Assembly: GCA_929113105.1 (NCBI GenBank)
Contig: OV816026.1
Coordinates: forward strand, 153,056,567-153,120,566
Direction of reading: 5' to 3'
Length of the DNA: 64,000 bases
Source of the DNA: Agrypnus murinus
Taxonomy: Eukaryota > Arthropoda > Insecta > Coleoptera > Elateridae
The notes under the pieces were generated by a model. That model saw only the letters and a list, made by a program, of their open reading frames with translations, was not told the DNA's origin and did not search any database. This document shows, piece by piece, positions 22,816-35,099 of this stretch (position 1 is its first letter; each line of letters begins with the position of its first letter). The position numbers were made by a program, and so were the translations under genes.

Positions 22816-23912
22816 CCTCGTACCATATCAAAATTGGGAAAAATAGAACTGGAATTTTAATGAAAGAAACTCAAAATTATAATATTTAATTTTTTGTAAA
22901 GATTTTTATTAGAAAGCAATAATTTGTCATCACTGTTTTATATATTAGTAACAAAAGAAAAGTATAAATAATAAAACTAAGTAGTTGCAAAATGTCAAAA
23001 ATTGTATAATATAAAATTAGACAAAAAGAAAATTGTTTGGTAAAAGCTAAGGGTACAATAAGCTGCCCCATAAAATATAAAAAAACAAAAAACTAACAAT
23101 AATAATGCTATAAATTACATACAGACATACCCGTCATTATTGTGATTGGCTTTTTTTAATTATATAGTTTTTTATACATCCTGGCAATTATAACAATCAT
23201 ACAACAATAAATTTTTATTATTAATAGTACGATTAATTCCCTTCCTACCTTTCTCTCTCTTTGCTTGTTTTATTACTATATACATTAAAATTATTTCACA
23301 CTCACACACAATTTCTGCACTTGAATCCAGCAGTGCATTTCTATAAATAAAGGTACAGCTATTCTTTCTTTTTTTTTTGGTAACTTAATACATAAAATAT
23401 CTAAAAGTATGTTAACATTCAATATAAAACGTTTAAACAATCATAAGGTGTTTGAAGAATCAATTATGAGTTAACTTCAAAAGTTTGATTTTGGTTATAA
23501 AGTGTTTAATAATTTTTTTAAACATTATAAGGCAACTAGCGATTAAGTAGTATATTATGATTGCAATAAGTAGCATTACATAAGTTATATACAGGATGCT
23601 CTTATTTAATAAAATTTGATATAAACATTGCGAACATCAAATAGTGGTTGTTTATTTACAATCAGTTAGTGATAAGTCCATTATAACTTTTAAAAAGTTG
23701 AGAAAGTTATTATTAACTTTAACTTTCCAACCATTCGGGAAGTTGTTCATTGTCTACTTACAAAAAATGTTATACCTAAATGAAAACTAAATAATTTATG
23801 TATTTGGTAATTGTTGTTTGAAATGAAATGATTGTGAATAAAATAGCATACACACTCCAGTGAAAGGCTTTCATCACATTATAGCCGACTTCAGCTTTGC
23901 ACCTTGGTTATC
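22816..23912. other. No recognisable feature
   Basis: AT-rich sequence with microsatellite-like runs; nothing supported. Confidence 0.5.
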
Positions 23913-24770
23913 TATCTTAAGCTAAGATCACACACGGCTACTTTTGCAGCGCAGTTTTAGAGTTGCAGCTGCAAAAGTTTCACGTGGTGTTCACACGTCC
24001 TAAAAGTAGTGCGCAGCATGCAAGTTTTTCTACTGCAGCTACCCTTTAAAACTGCAAGCCTAATAAAAGGCTGCAATAGTGTTCACACACAACACGCTTT
24101 TCCAGCGTGCAACCAACAGCTGCAACATAGGTTGCAAAAATTATTTGTTACAAAGTCAGGGACATCTTTGAAGTTAAAAACAAATACTGGCATTTTTCTG
24201 AAAGGAAATGATCTGCTGTTGAACGAGGGTGTTTATTTTTGAAATTTTATTTAATTCTTTAAGTAAATTAAAGTAAATCTGATTAAAATGATTCCTATTA
24301 CTATTACTATACTATTATAAAAATGAAATTTCAAGATCCACATGCTAAAGGATAACATTTATCTATTTTCTATTGCAACAACCAAATTCCAACTACAAAA
24401 AGTTCTTTACAACGTAATTACGTTTAGAAAAGTGCATAACAAAGTAATTTTTGTATTATTGAAAAAGGTGACACCTTTAATAAAAAACAAAACACACTCT
24501 CCACATCAGAAGTACATTGATACTGCAAGCGCAGCCGCTGCAAAAGTTTCAACCAAATATATATTTTTTGCAGCCATCGCAACTCTTAAAAATTCCATTC
24601 ACACGCGGCTACTTTTTGGACTGCGCGCAGCAAACAAATACTGCATGCAACCGAGTTGCATGCGCTACTTTTAAGGCTGCAGGGGAGTTCACACTGGGAT
24701 TCACTTGTGCTGCGCTGTTTTTTATGCTGCACTGCAGCAAAAGTAGCCGTGTGTGATCTTAGCTTTAGAT
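23913..24770. mobile_element. Non-autonomous DNA transposon with subterminal TGCAG repeats (about 0.86 kb)
   Basis: Inverted termini ATCTTAAGCTAAGATCACAC..GGCTACTTTTGCAG and complement (24730-24770). Both flanks of the interior hold many CTGCAG, GCAAAAGT and GTTCACAC words, typical of transposase-binding subterminal repeats. No coding remnant. Target duplication is unclear, so superfamily is left open (hAT or Harbinger possible). Confidence 0.65.
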
Positions 24771-24772
24771 TT

Positions 24773-25202
24773 CCAGCCATCACACTGACGTCATAATGTC
24801 GCCGTTTCTTCGGCAGTAAGGACGTCAAATTGTCGTGAAACTGACATCATTATGTCACAGCCCAAAGACGTCAATATAAGACGTCATTAAAACGTTGTAG
24901 ACTAGGACTAAGACAGGAATTATAAATAAATAGTTGAATATTGGAAATAACATTTATTATATATTACAGTCAAAACATCTCTATTGTGACCACCTGCTTA
25001 ATATGACCAGTATTCTTTGGCCCCTGCTAAAATAATAGCTTTTTAATGAAACTTGTACATATTGTATTGTACGTCCAAAAGACGTCGTTTTGAAGACATT
25101 ATATGACGTCTTCTGGACATCATTTATTAGTCATATGACGTTGTCGAACTATAAATTAATGACTTAAAAATAACGTCATTATAACCTCAGTGTGCTGGCT
25201 GG
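24773..25202. mobile_element. ACGTC-rich MITE, copy B (430 bp)
   Basis: Starts CCAGCCATCACACTGACGTC and ends with the complement of CCAGCCAGCACACTGAGG. The interior is full of GACGTC and ATGACGT words. It abuts the previous element after two bases. Same family as 18941-19165 by ends and content. Confidence 0.65.
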
Positions 25203-25959
25203 GTTGTAGTTAAGGTTCAAGTATAACTAAGCATACAGTTGGTAGGGTGTATACAATTTAAGAAATACACAGCATTAATATAGGACTATAGGTGAACATG
25301 AAGTTTAAGAAGTTTATGAAGAATGTATCACAGGTGTAGCAGCAGTAAGTGTTATTTATTTTGTTAATAAATTAGATGGCTTCAATTTTGGGTCTTATAC
25401 AATAATGAGAACATAACTATACAATTTGAACATGTAAAACTAATTTTTAAATATTTATGACATGCAAAAATGTGATTTCAAAATAAAAGAATGAAAACAA
25501 ACAATTTCACTATTTTAAAATGGTATGGTTACATACAACAGAAGCATATTTTTTGTAACATATCATAACATAAACATATCATGACAAAAATGGCATTAAA
25601 ATTTTTTTTTTAAATAGGCCGGTTAATACGAAATAAGAGCCCAAGCCAATAAGAAAAGAACCGGTAATGGTATTCGATACGGCTTCGGTACATGGTTTTA
25701 TTTAGGTTAGAATTAATTTGCAAACATTGTTTAAAGTGCTTTCGCTTAAGATAACAACTGTCGAATTATTGTTAAGTTGGTTATCCTTATAAAATCTTAG
25801 AAGTAAATGTCAATTCTTAATATTGGCATATCTGGAGATTTTTTAAATGTCACAAAAATATAAGTTAAAATACAATACAGATTTATGTACTTTTCTTTGG
25901 TTTTTAAATTGTTTTATACATTTATGCATTATAAATATAAGGGTCATTCTTTCTGAACT
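25203..25959. other. No recognisable feature
   Basis: AT-rich spacer; no supported ORF. Confidence 0.5.
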
Positions 25960-26607
25960 CAACCACCGGCTAGATCCAAAAATTGGCGCAACTTAGAAAG
26001 GCCGGCGGGGGTTCATTTTAAAGCTTGAAACCTCTACTTTCAAATGTCACATGTCCCCTATATGAAAAAATGTATATTTGACCTCTAAAACAGGGTAACA
26101 CGTATCCAGTTCCAAAAAAAATTTTAAAAGTTGAAAAGATTAGAAAAAGAAATATTTTTTAAATCATATTCAGTAATCGTATCAGTCATATCAGTTCAGT
26201 AGACATTGAGTAAAAATAAGCATTTTTTTACTCTATCATGTTTTTTCTATTTGACACAATTTTCGATAAAGAAAATGATAAACTTTCAAAAATGGTAAAT
26301 TGTTGTTCTCAATTTTACTCAAAATTGAAGCATTCTAGGAAAAAACCGCAGTGGATCAAATTTATGTATTCTTTGACGAAGAATGCCATTAAAAACAAAT
26401 TTAAAAAATATTTCTTTTTCCAATTTTTTTCAACTTTTAAAAATTGTGTTTTGGAACTGGATATGTGTTTACCCTATTTTAGGGGCCAAATATGAACTTT
26501 TTCATATAGGAGACATGTGACATTTAAAAGTAGAGGTTTCAAGCTTTAAAATGAGCCCCCGCCGGCCTTTCTAAGTTGCGCCAATTTTTGGATCTAGCTA
26601 GTGGTTG
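25960..26607. mobile_element. Foldback/MITE element with 200-bp arms
   Basis: CTCAACCACCGGCTAGATCC.. at 25960-26160 is repeated in inverse at 26395-26607, about 90 percent identical by eye. The ORF at 26238-26495 runs through the loop and right arm and is not conserved as protein. No target duplication identified. Confidence 0.75.
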
Positions 26608-26848
26608 CATATATAAATTACAAAATTTAACAATATCAGCACGTAAAAATTATAAACTATTACATATACGTGCAAATACTGACCAATGCTTCTTATATTT
26701 TTGACAACTTAACCTAAAAACATTAGTAGCTTTTTGTCACTAGATATCTGGTATACTCAATACAAAAAGAATGTTATCGTGCAGTCCTGAAATTATATAA
26801 AAAATTTAACACTGACAGTTGCTATCTGAATTGAACGCACTAGATATT
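26608..26848. other. Spacer
   Basis: Short AT-rich interval without features. Confidence 0.5.
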
Positions 26849-27203
26849 GAGCGCATTCAGCAGGCTTACCGATCACACCAATCTGGGTCAACGGTAGTTG
26901 TTTTGCTCACCACATTTTAAATACGGTTTTACAATTAAAGTGAGGTTACAACATTGTGCTTATTAGATATTTTTACGATCTTTTCCGAAAAAACTGTTGA
27001 TATTTATAATTTAGATTTAAATTATCCTCATCTAATATTAGCTGTTCCATTATTATTAGTACAAATATCGAATTAGGTTATGCCACTCAATATTTGACAA
27101 GCAAATTTAAATATATCAACCGATAAGCAATTTTTCATCATTCAGTTCAAATCTACCGGTGAACAGCACCGGTTTGTTACTGGTAAGTCTGCTGGATGCG
27201 CCC
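26849..27203. mobile_element. MITE (355 bp)
   Basis: Termini GAGCGCATTCAGCAGGCTTA.. and the complement of GGGCGCATCCAGCAGACTTA.., flanked by ATT on both sides (26846-26848, 27204-27206). A 3-bp duplication suggests Harbinger-type mobilisation. No coding sequence. Confidence 0.65.
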
Positions 27204-27923
27204 ATTGCGAGCTGTGATGAGTTTTGTTACTTCTTCTTTTTACACATTTTTAATTATATCTAGTTTTTCACATTTATTCTCTAACTTCAAACACTTCACA
27301 GCTTCAAGAATCTGAGGTTAAAAAAGTTGTCAAACAACCTCTTATTGGTTCAGGCTCTAACATGTCACATATGGCATGAATTTAAACTATAATTTTTTTT
27401 CTTGTAAAGGCTACTGTGCGACACAAAATGTTCTTACTATTGTAAATATCTCAGTCTACGCTATTGCATAACACAAAAAAATATGGCTGTAAAAGCACAT
27501 ACAATGCGCACGTAAAATTTGGAAACATGTAAATAATTTCTTTTCCATTAATATTTTTGGGAAAAGCTCAAATAAGTGAATATTATTTTTTAAAAAACAC
27601 TTTCTTCAACAAATTAATTTCTTTTCATCTCTTCTTGTGTTCGAACAATAACGTTATAGCTATTTTCCTTAAATGCAAAAAATATTGGGTATTTTTTGAC
27701 AGTTTTGAGTAGGCCTTTGAAGTATCAGGGGCTAAGAGTTACCGTTATGATCTGCTACATCATGAACACTGCTATTATATTGATCTGCTTTTTTGTTCAT
27801 GTGGATAAACTTTAATTGAATTATGAAACTCCACTATATTTTTACATATTCAATTATAGTTACATACAGACCAATAAAGAAGTTTAACAGATTATGATTG
27901 TAGCACTTCTAGTTTTCAAGATA

Positions 27924-28941
27924 CAGTCAAACTTCCATATTACGAACTTCTATATAGCGAATTTCTCTATATAACGAATTTTTGTGCTGTACACTGCCCT
28001 TTTAGAAAAAATACATCAAAAAGTGTCTCTAAATAACGAAGTAAAATTTCTATATAAGGAAATTTTTAGACCAAACTAAAATAAATTTTTCCAGGTAAAT
28101 GTATGTATTATGCATCAATCTTTCTTTCTTAGCAGCAGTAAAATATTATAAATTTACCTATCTTCCAAGAAGCCTACACACATTTTTAAAAACCTGTAAA
28201 TCTTTCAAAAGGATTTTGTAAATTTGTTTAAATGGAAGTTCTAAGAAGGGTTAAAATTGTCATTAAAATGCCTCTTACAACTGGTTTTTCAGGGGATTTC
28301 TGTAAATTTACCTGAATGAGAGTTCTAGGAAAGATTAAACTTTGATGCATTATACAGTATACACATTGTTACTTGTCTAAATGGAAATTCCACCCCTCTA
28401 AGGAAGATTAAAATTCAATTAGCAATTACGTAAAATTAAAAACTTGCATTGCAAATTTTTATTTTTATTTTATGTTTAACTTTAGTTTTATGAGTGAACA
28501 GCCCTACACTGTAGTACAAAAAAAAGTCAAAGTGAAAGTGTTTAATCAATACTGAGAAAATCAACGTGTTGCGGGAAATTGATAATTGTATACAAAAAAG
28601 AAGGACATCGCGGCTCGCGGCAAAGTTTGGAATTTTAAGCAATCAATTTTAAAATCAGTTGGTGAACTTACAGCAAAACGGGCTAGAACTTATGTTTATG
28701 ACGACGTAGATGAAGAGTAGAGTTTTCAAGTGGGTGCATTGTGCATTTAATTGGCAACAAAAATGCATCATTAACAAGACAATTAATTAAACACACGGCG
28801 TTACAGTTTGCGGAATAACTCGAATTAAAATTAAAGCATTAAAATAATATTTACAAAAGGTAATATTTCTTTATAACGAAATTTCCCTATAGCGAATTTT
28901 TTTTCGGGATTTACCAACTTCGTTATATAGAAGTTCAACTG
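27924..28941. mobile_element. pogo/Tigger-like element (1.0 kb), decayed
   Basis: Termini CAGTCAAACTTCCATATTAC..TCTATATAGCGAA and complement (28850-28941, ..TTATATAGAAGTTCAACTG) match the CAGT..AACC(T).. ends of pogo elements. TA precedes the left end. Inside, 28551-28640 encodes EKINVLREIDN..RLAAKFGI, the first helix-turn-helix of a CENP-B-type DNA-binding domain. No DDE domain is recognisable. Confidence 0.75.
28551..28640 (+). pseudogene. CENP-B-type HTH fragment of pogo transposase
   Basis: The frame EKINVLREIDN, a few residues, then RLAAKFGI matches the psq/CENP-B N-terminal helix-turn-helix that binds transposon ends. Flanking sequence is frameshifted and the catalytic part is absent. 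Confidence 0.55.
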
Positions 28942-29215
28942 AATTTAAAAATTAAATTGTCATTTTTCAAAAAAAATTTCTCCTGATATCTCCATAGTTT
29001 ACTCAAGGGTCTACTCAAAAATGTGAAAAAATATTGGAGGGGGGGTTTACATTTAAGAAAAATGATGTCATTGCTCGAAAACAAGAAGGGATTAAAACAA
29101 TTAATTTGCTGGAAAAAGTGTCTTTTAAAATATAAAATTAACCTCTGTTTTTCCTGAAAATATTAATGAAATAAAATTATTTACGTTTCCAGACTTTACA
29201 CGTGCACTTTATAGG

Positions 29216-30330
29216 TCTCAATTAATTGTCAAAGATTATTATTCACACAGCTAAAAACTACAGGGCATTAAAGCACCGAGGTGATATATCAGGTGCAAAT
29301 TTATAGTCATTTTTCACTTTACAAAAATCGATGCTGAGTTTGTAGCAGAACCCACTGGCCTAGTGCAACATGAATTTGTCTACTTTTACATTTTTTCAAC
29401 ATATCGTCGTTGCACTACGGCGATATAACAAAAATAGAGTGTGGGAACTTGAGTGAGACAGGGCTCATAATAGCTTCTTGATCCTTTTGCAATGCTCAAC
29501 TTATTTTCGACCAAAGCGATTTCTTGAGGCGCAACAACGATATATTATTCCAGAACACACGCCTGTGCATATTTATAATATTGAAATTTAACTGTAGTGC
29601 CATAAACTACAAACTTTGACCATATAATTCCTCGAATATAAAAAAACAAAAATGAATAGAGAATGATAAGAACTGAGTTAAGAGATGAACCTATCAAAAA
29701 AGATTGGTAACATTTGTTTTCTACTCTGCATATAAATACATTTAAATTTAACATGTTTTAACCTCACAAAATGTCAAATGTCATTTAACAGCATTACCAC
29801 ATATTACATGCAAAAATCGCTTTAAAATTTTAAAAATGAGAAAGTATAGTCCGCCAATGAAAATAGCGAAATAAAGATTTTGATAGTTTGCTATGAAATT
29901 TTGTTGTCACCTCTGAGGTGGTGTCAAAAAAGACACCTTTGCTATCCCATACAAACTTTGTGACGAGTTGGACTTTATTGAAACTTGCTGGAGTTCTAGT
30001 TAGGATCAATACAAACAACAATTTACTATTGTAATATCATATGATAATTTAACTCCAGAATCTCTGCATGTTTTTCATGTTAATAGGAATAAAACATTAT
30101 CTACCACAAAATTTTTAATATTCCAACCTCATCATGTTTAGATAATTCAGTAAAGAAATGCTAAAAAGTACATTTTAATTATGAAGGTTATTTATAAATT
30201 ACTTTTGTATTCGTTTTGTCAGATACATTACTTGAAAACTGGTATATAGTATAGATAAATATATAAGTAAAGTTTTCGCTCATGTACCTAAGTGTACCTA
30301 ATTTATTATTCAATACACATGCTCTGTCAA
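29216..30330. other. No recognisable feature
   Basis: Several short minus-strand ORFs (29545-29754, 29830-30021) have no family signature; treated as chance. Confidence 0.45.
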
Positions 30331-30337
30331 TTTTCAG

Positions 30338-30646
30338 GCTCTTGGCCTCCTTTAAAGAACTCCGCAAATTTTGGCCTTAAGCCTAAGAATTGTCAAGACA
30401 GCAGTATTAATATACAACTTCCTGATAATATGAAACCAAATAATGCAAAAACTTTTATGGATTATATACAAAATTATTTTACCAAGCATCCTATATACCA
30501 TGCCGGAATCCCATAGTGTGTACATACACAGTATGGCCGAAGCGAGCAAAATAGCCCACAGAGATCCCAAGCGATCCGGAAGTGGCTCGCTGTATGTACA
30601 TACTGAACGTATCAGAAATTTTAAACATTCAAATCAGATGTCTTAA
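30338..30646 (+). CDS. Exon-like ORF of unknown gene, frame broken
   Basis: A TTTTCAG acceptor at 30331-30337 precedes SWPPLKNSANFGLKPKNCQD.., ..DNMKPNNAKTFMDYIQNYFT.. and a stop at 30514. The next frame over continues as plausible protein (SHSVYIHSMAEASKIAHRDP..SGSGSLYVHTERI) to a stop at 30644. The change of frame within a few bases suggests a small deletion around 30500-30515. Composition is more protein-like than the neighbourhood. I do not recognise the gene, and no partner exon was found. Confidence 0.3.
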
Positions 30647-31481
30647 TTTTATTTAAATAACAAATTATGATAATATCCTTTACATGACTTGTTTTATGTC
30701 AATTAATAATTTCGTTATCACAAATTTAATAAGTAGTACAATACATCATAATTGATTTTTCAATCATCTTATATATATAATATATGTATATATATTAAAT
30801 ACAAAAAATTGTCTATCATTGTCATGAAGAGATCAATTTTTCTTTTAAAGCATAAACAGAACCCTTGTTTACATACAAGCAAAGCACAATTAACAATTAA
30901 TATAATTAATTAATTAATAGAACATTTACACAATGTGCCCCAAGATTTTAGCTTTTAACGAATAATTATAACAAAAATGACGTTGCGTGATTTGTAGAAA
31001 AAACTAAAGTAGTCGTGTTTATAAAGCAATTCAGTCTTTAAATTGAATTTGTAATAAGAATCTATTCAATACTCTAATAGCATCAAATTCATATTATTAT
31101 ACTAACAAATATTTTGTATGATTGATAATATCGCAAGCGATGTTAATTTCCAGGTCTGCCTTTGAATCTTAATATAATATGTAGTTGTAATTAAGTAGTC
31201 TACTAGGTGATACAAGGTGCATATAGCAGTCCTTCACTTATTAAGTAATGCAAGCTACTTTTGACATACATGTATGTATGTCTCTGTGCCTATCTGTGAA
31301 CCAGTATAATAACTGTTTTCAGACTTTATGATTTTCACCAAATTTGGCAAACGTCCCCAGGGATGTGGAGAGGATCAATATTAAAAATGTAAAACATTCT
31401 AGAACTGGTAAATCTGTCTGCTTTGGAATAGCTTGTGCTACTTCACTATAGCAGCTTAAAAGCATTTATTTTTTTGTTATA
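30647..31481. other. No gene; AT microsatellite
   Basis: Contains TATATA-type runs at about 30768-30797 and TTAATTAATTAA at about 30900-30917. Nothing else supported. Confidence 0.5.
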
Positions 31482-32618
31482 ATGGGTGATCCATTTAGAG
31501 ATTTCTTTTCATTTGTTTTTTTTACAGATCACGTTTGACTGGTGTCATATTGTCTTATTTTTATTCAGTATTGTTTGACAATTCATCATGGAAATACGTT
31601 ATTGGATGATACATGACCGAATAGACCACATCTAGCCCGTAGTGAGGAGAATATTGCAGCTGTAGCGGAGAGTGTGGATGAAGACCGTGACCATTCGATT
31701 CGACGCCGTGCCCAGCATGTTGGCCTCTCGTATGGAACAACTTGGCGAATCTTACGCCAGGATCTTGGTTTAAAGGCTTACAAAATCCAACTCCTTCAAG
31801 AATTGAAGCCGCCAGACTTGAATTTACTTTAGTTTCAGTCAATGGGCTCTGCAACAGCTCAATGAAGATCCTCTCTTTTCGCGCCGAATTTTGTTCAGTG
31901 ACGAGGCACATTTCTGGCTAAATGGATACGTAGATAAACAAAATTGCCGCATTTGGGCTGATGAGCAACCCGAAGAGATTCTCGAACTACCGTTACATCC
32001 ACAAAAATGCACTGTTTGGTGTGGTTTATGGGCTGGTGGAATCATCGGTCCGTATTTCTTTAAAAATGAGGCCGGACAGAACATAACCGTCAATGGCGAG
32101 CGCTACCGCACCATGATAACGGACTTTTTGTTGCCTGAAATTGAAGCCCGTGATGCCGGCAACATTTGGTTTCAGCAAAACGGTGCTACGCCACACACAG
32201 CGCGCGAAAATCATTTTATTGAGAAATCATTTTGGTGAGCAGCTAATTTCGCGTTCCGGACCTGTCAACTGGGCGCCTAGATCGTGTGATATCACACCTC
32301 TGGATTTTTTTCTTTGGGGTTATGTGAAGTCAAAAGTCTTCGTTGATAAGCCACCTACGACGATTCAACACTTGGAAGCCAACATTACTCGCGTAATTCG
32401 CGAGTTACCGGTAGCAATGCTGGAAAGAGTGATCGAAAATTGGACCTTCCGAATGGACCACCTACAGCGTAGTCGCGGCCAACATTTGAATCAAATTATC
32501 TTTAAAAAGTAAATGTCAGAGATTGTTCTTTCAGGTCATAATAAAGATTCCGACATCCAATTCTATTTTAAATGTTTTATTTAAAATTTTAAAAAAAAGG
32601 TCTAAATGGATCACCCGT
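31482..32618. mobile_element. Tc1/mariner-superfamily element, D41D-like spacing (1.14 kb)
   Basis: Termini ATGGGTGATCCATTTAGA and TCTAAATGGATCACCCGT (one mismatch), flanked by TA (31480-31481, 32619-32620). Encodes a disrupted transposase. Its GGGTGATCC start is similar to the mariner-like motif inside the long inverted repeat at 1556 and 9656. Confidence 0.88.
31590..32512 (+). pseudogene. Transposase, DD-D type, frameshifted and with a catalytic substitution
   Basis: Blocks in order: FSDEAHFWLNGYVDKQNCRI (first D), TVWCGLWAGGIIGPYFF, then IWFQQNGATPHTAR, where the second catalytic D is replaced by N (codon AAC). After a one-base shift near 32210 the frame goes on as SRSGPVNWAPRSCDITPLDF with the third D about 41 residues after the N. 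The C-terminus ends ..RSRGQHLNQIIFKK. Frame loss and D-to-N change make it inactive. Confidence 0.85.
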
Positions 32619-32620
32619 TA

Positions 32621-34429
32621 TTACGATATCACACATAAAAGGTGTCAATTTTGTCATGGCTAGAGAACTCTGCTTTAGTGAAATGTGCACAAGTTTGATT
32701 AATACGTGTAATATGAACAATATAGAGGCTATCGAGTATATCCTCTGTCAATTTTATGGTTACGTTCAAAAAGACATAAGACACTAGAATTTTAAATATT
32801 CTTCACCCATCTGTGATTTTCCAAAATAATTTGTTGATGATTGTAGCTTGCAACATAACGCCTAATGTGAAGTATAATGTTATAAAATTTAAAATAATTT
32901 TTTTTTTACAATAATTGTGAGCGGGTATATGACGGGCAACAGATGTAATATTAGCACTGATACCTGTGGAACAAGGTTTTTTTTGGACAAACATTAATGA
33001 TTGGTCTGTATATTTACAGTAATAAATATTGAATAAACTGATACATGCACATTGCACCACCTGGTACAATTAGTTTCAATGATATATCATACACTTCCAC
33101 CGATCAAGTAACCATGTGCTTGTGTCTTTTAAGGCACCACTTAATGAATTACGAAAAAAGGTGTATGCATGTCACTGAAGCTAACTGTACATGACAAAAT
33201 TGGATTCACATTTAAAGATCAAATTTTACATCCTTGTCTTGGCAGTGATACATCAATAAAAAGTAACTAAAATGTAAAATTACTTGTCTTTCTTCAGTAT
33301 AACATGTATAACATACTGTTCCATTAATTCAAATCAGTATGTACGACTAAAATAGAACAGAGTAGTATGACATATACTCCTAATGTATTTGGCAACACTG
33401 TCAATAACATGGCCTGGAAATAAAGAAACGCCATAACACTATTAGCGTTTTTGTTTTTAACTTTTTTTGACTAGTTTAATTGCATGTATTTATTCCAAAA
33501 ACGGAATAAAAAAATAATGGAGCACATAATAATTCCCATGCAGGTACAAAAATCTAATTTTCTAAAAAAATAAATAATATAAAATAGCATAGCCTCTTTG
33601 TTAACACACAACACATCAAACAAATCTTTTTAAAAAATACTTAAAAATACTAAAATATTTTTTTTAGCTTTTTTCCTTTGATTTGACATAATAAATGCAT
33701 TTTATCTTGGTCTTTGTTTTAAATAATGATACATTAAAATATTAATCAGGGTAATACAAGTAGATACTTAATGATTACTTTAGAAATTTTCTAACACTCA
33801 ACTTTTGCCTTTCTAGGCATCTAGCCTATTCGTTTATTGAGAATTTGAGTTTTTACCTTTCATCACTCACAAAATCATAACTGAAAAAAATATTGTAATA
33901 GTGCAAAAAATTTGAAATTGAGATTTTTTCCCAATCCTAATAAATCTTATTGAAAATTTGTGACACATTACATCCCAATAAATACATATAAATCTATTCG
34001 ACGTATTTATAATGTTATTTTTTCTTCAAAGGTTGCATATGCATATAATACAACTATTTAATATGTACTTGAAAATATTGAACATTTATTAAAATATTGT
34101 TATTGATCATACAAAGTATGTTGCTATATACAATGCATTTACCTGGAACTACGTACATATTACAGCCAAAGCACGTGAAGTGTTTTCATTTGAAAATAGC
34201 TTGTGTTCTTTAAAATCTACACTATTCGTATATTTGAAAAAATAACATATTGCAGCAAATTCTTCGAAGAATTCATAAAGCAGAACTTTTAGGTCCTAAG
34301 TTAATACATGTATTAATACTGTTCATGATGAACAGTCGAGTGGTTCTGATACTAGGCATATTTTCAATGAAGAATTAGCTTTGGTCAGAAAGTGCAGAAA
34401 AAAGAAATGATTAGACAGGCCAATAAAAA
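32621..34429. other. No recognisable feature
   Basis: AT-rich with poly-A/T runs. An 88-codon minus ORF at 32803-33069 has no recognisable domain. Confidence 0.45.
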
Positions 34430-34760
34430 GAGAGGATGTGAAATTTTTTGCCATCCTGCTCCCCATGAGTTACAAAACAAGGACCTTCCTCATCAGTCTA
34501 TGTGAAATAGTTGTTGCAGGCACTAATGCACCTACCTTTAAATCGTTATTGTACGATAGTACCATTTATAAACAAAGGCGTGCTGCTCTTCTAGTAGCAA
34601 AAAAAATTGCTAAAAGATATTAGCAGATTTCAGACATTCTATAGAATGTCAAAAGAACTTTTCTATGAATTAACTGAAAGAGTAAGACCATATATAGGGA
34701 AAAAAGATAAACTACAGGAGAAGCATTTCAGTCCATCCAGGAAAGACTATTCAATACACT
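34430..34760 (+). pseudogene. PIF/Harbinger transposase N-terminal fragment
   Basis: After an open stretch (34438-34623) another frame reads FYRMSKELFYELTERVRPYI..KKD, the typical start of HARBI1-like transposases (..FRMS...F..LL..V.P.I.KKDT..). The DDE catalytic part is absent. No termini were identified. Confidence 0.55.
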
Positions 34761-35099
34761 AAGGTAAGAATCAAGCACATTTAATTCCACATAATCGTTG
34801 ACTCGATAATCAATTGATATTCATCGTCGTCAGACGATTAGTCGCGATATCGTCGTTTTGGCATCGCGTCTTGGTGCGCGGACCTACACCGGTTCAACTA
34901 GAAAATGACTAATAAGCGACTTAAAAGTGATTTTCTGGGATCGAATCGCAGTTATGTCGCTCCGATGAGTGTGAATAAGAAATAATAAAAGAAGTTGAAG
35001 TTTTCCAAGAGTGTAAATAGATACCCATTAAACATCACACCTGCAACGAGTATTGATAAAGGAGGCCGCAGACAGATAAGCATGTGCCAGAAGAAGAAA

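Larger units (their letters stand above)
27505..29215. repeat. Old inverted-repeat element enclosing a pogo-like element
   Basis: The 230-bp left arm (27505-27730) matches the reverse of 28975-29215 at roughly three quarters identity (shared words include GGAAAC, TAAATAATTT, CAAATTAATT, TTTTGAGTAG). The pogo-like element 27924-28941 lies between the arms. The low identity makes the arms older than most repeats here. Confidence 0.55.

Noticed and set aside
24342..24828. Overlapping ORFs of 79-110 codons on both strands
   Set aside because: They fall within a non-autonomous element with repeated TGCAG words, have no common protein signature, and overlap each other.
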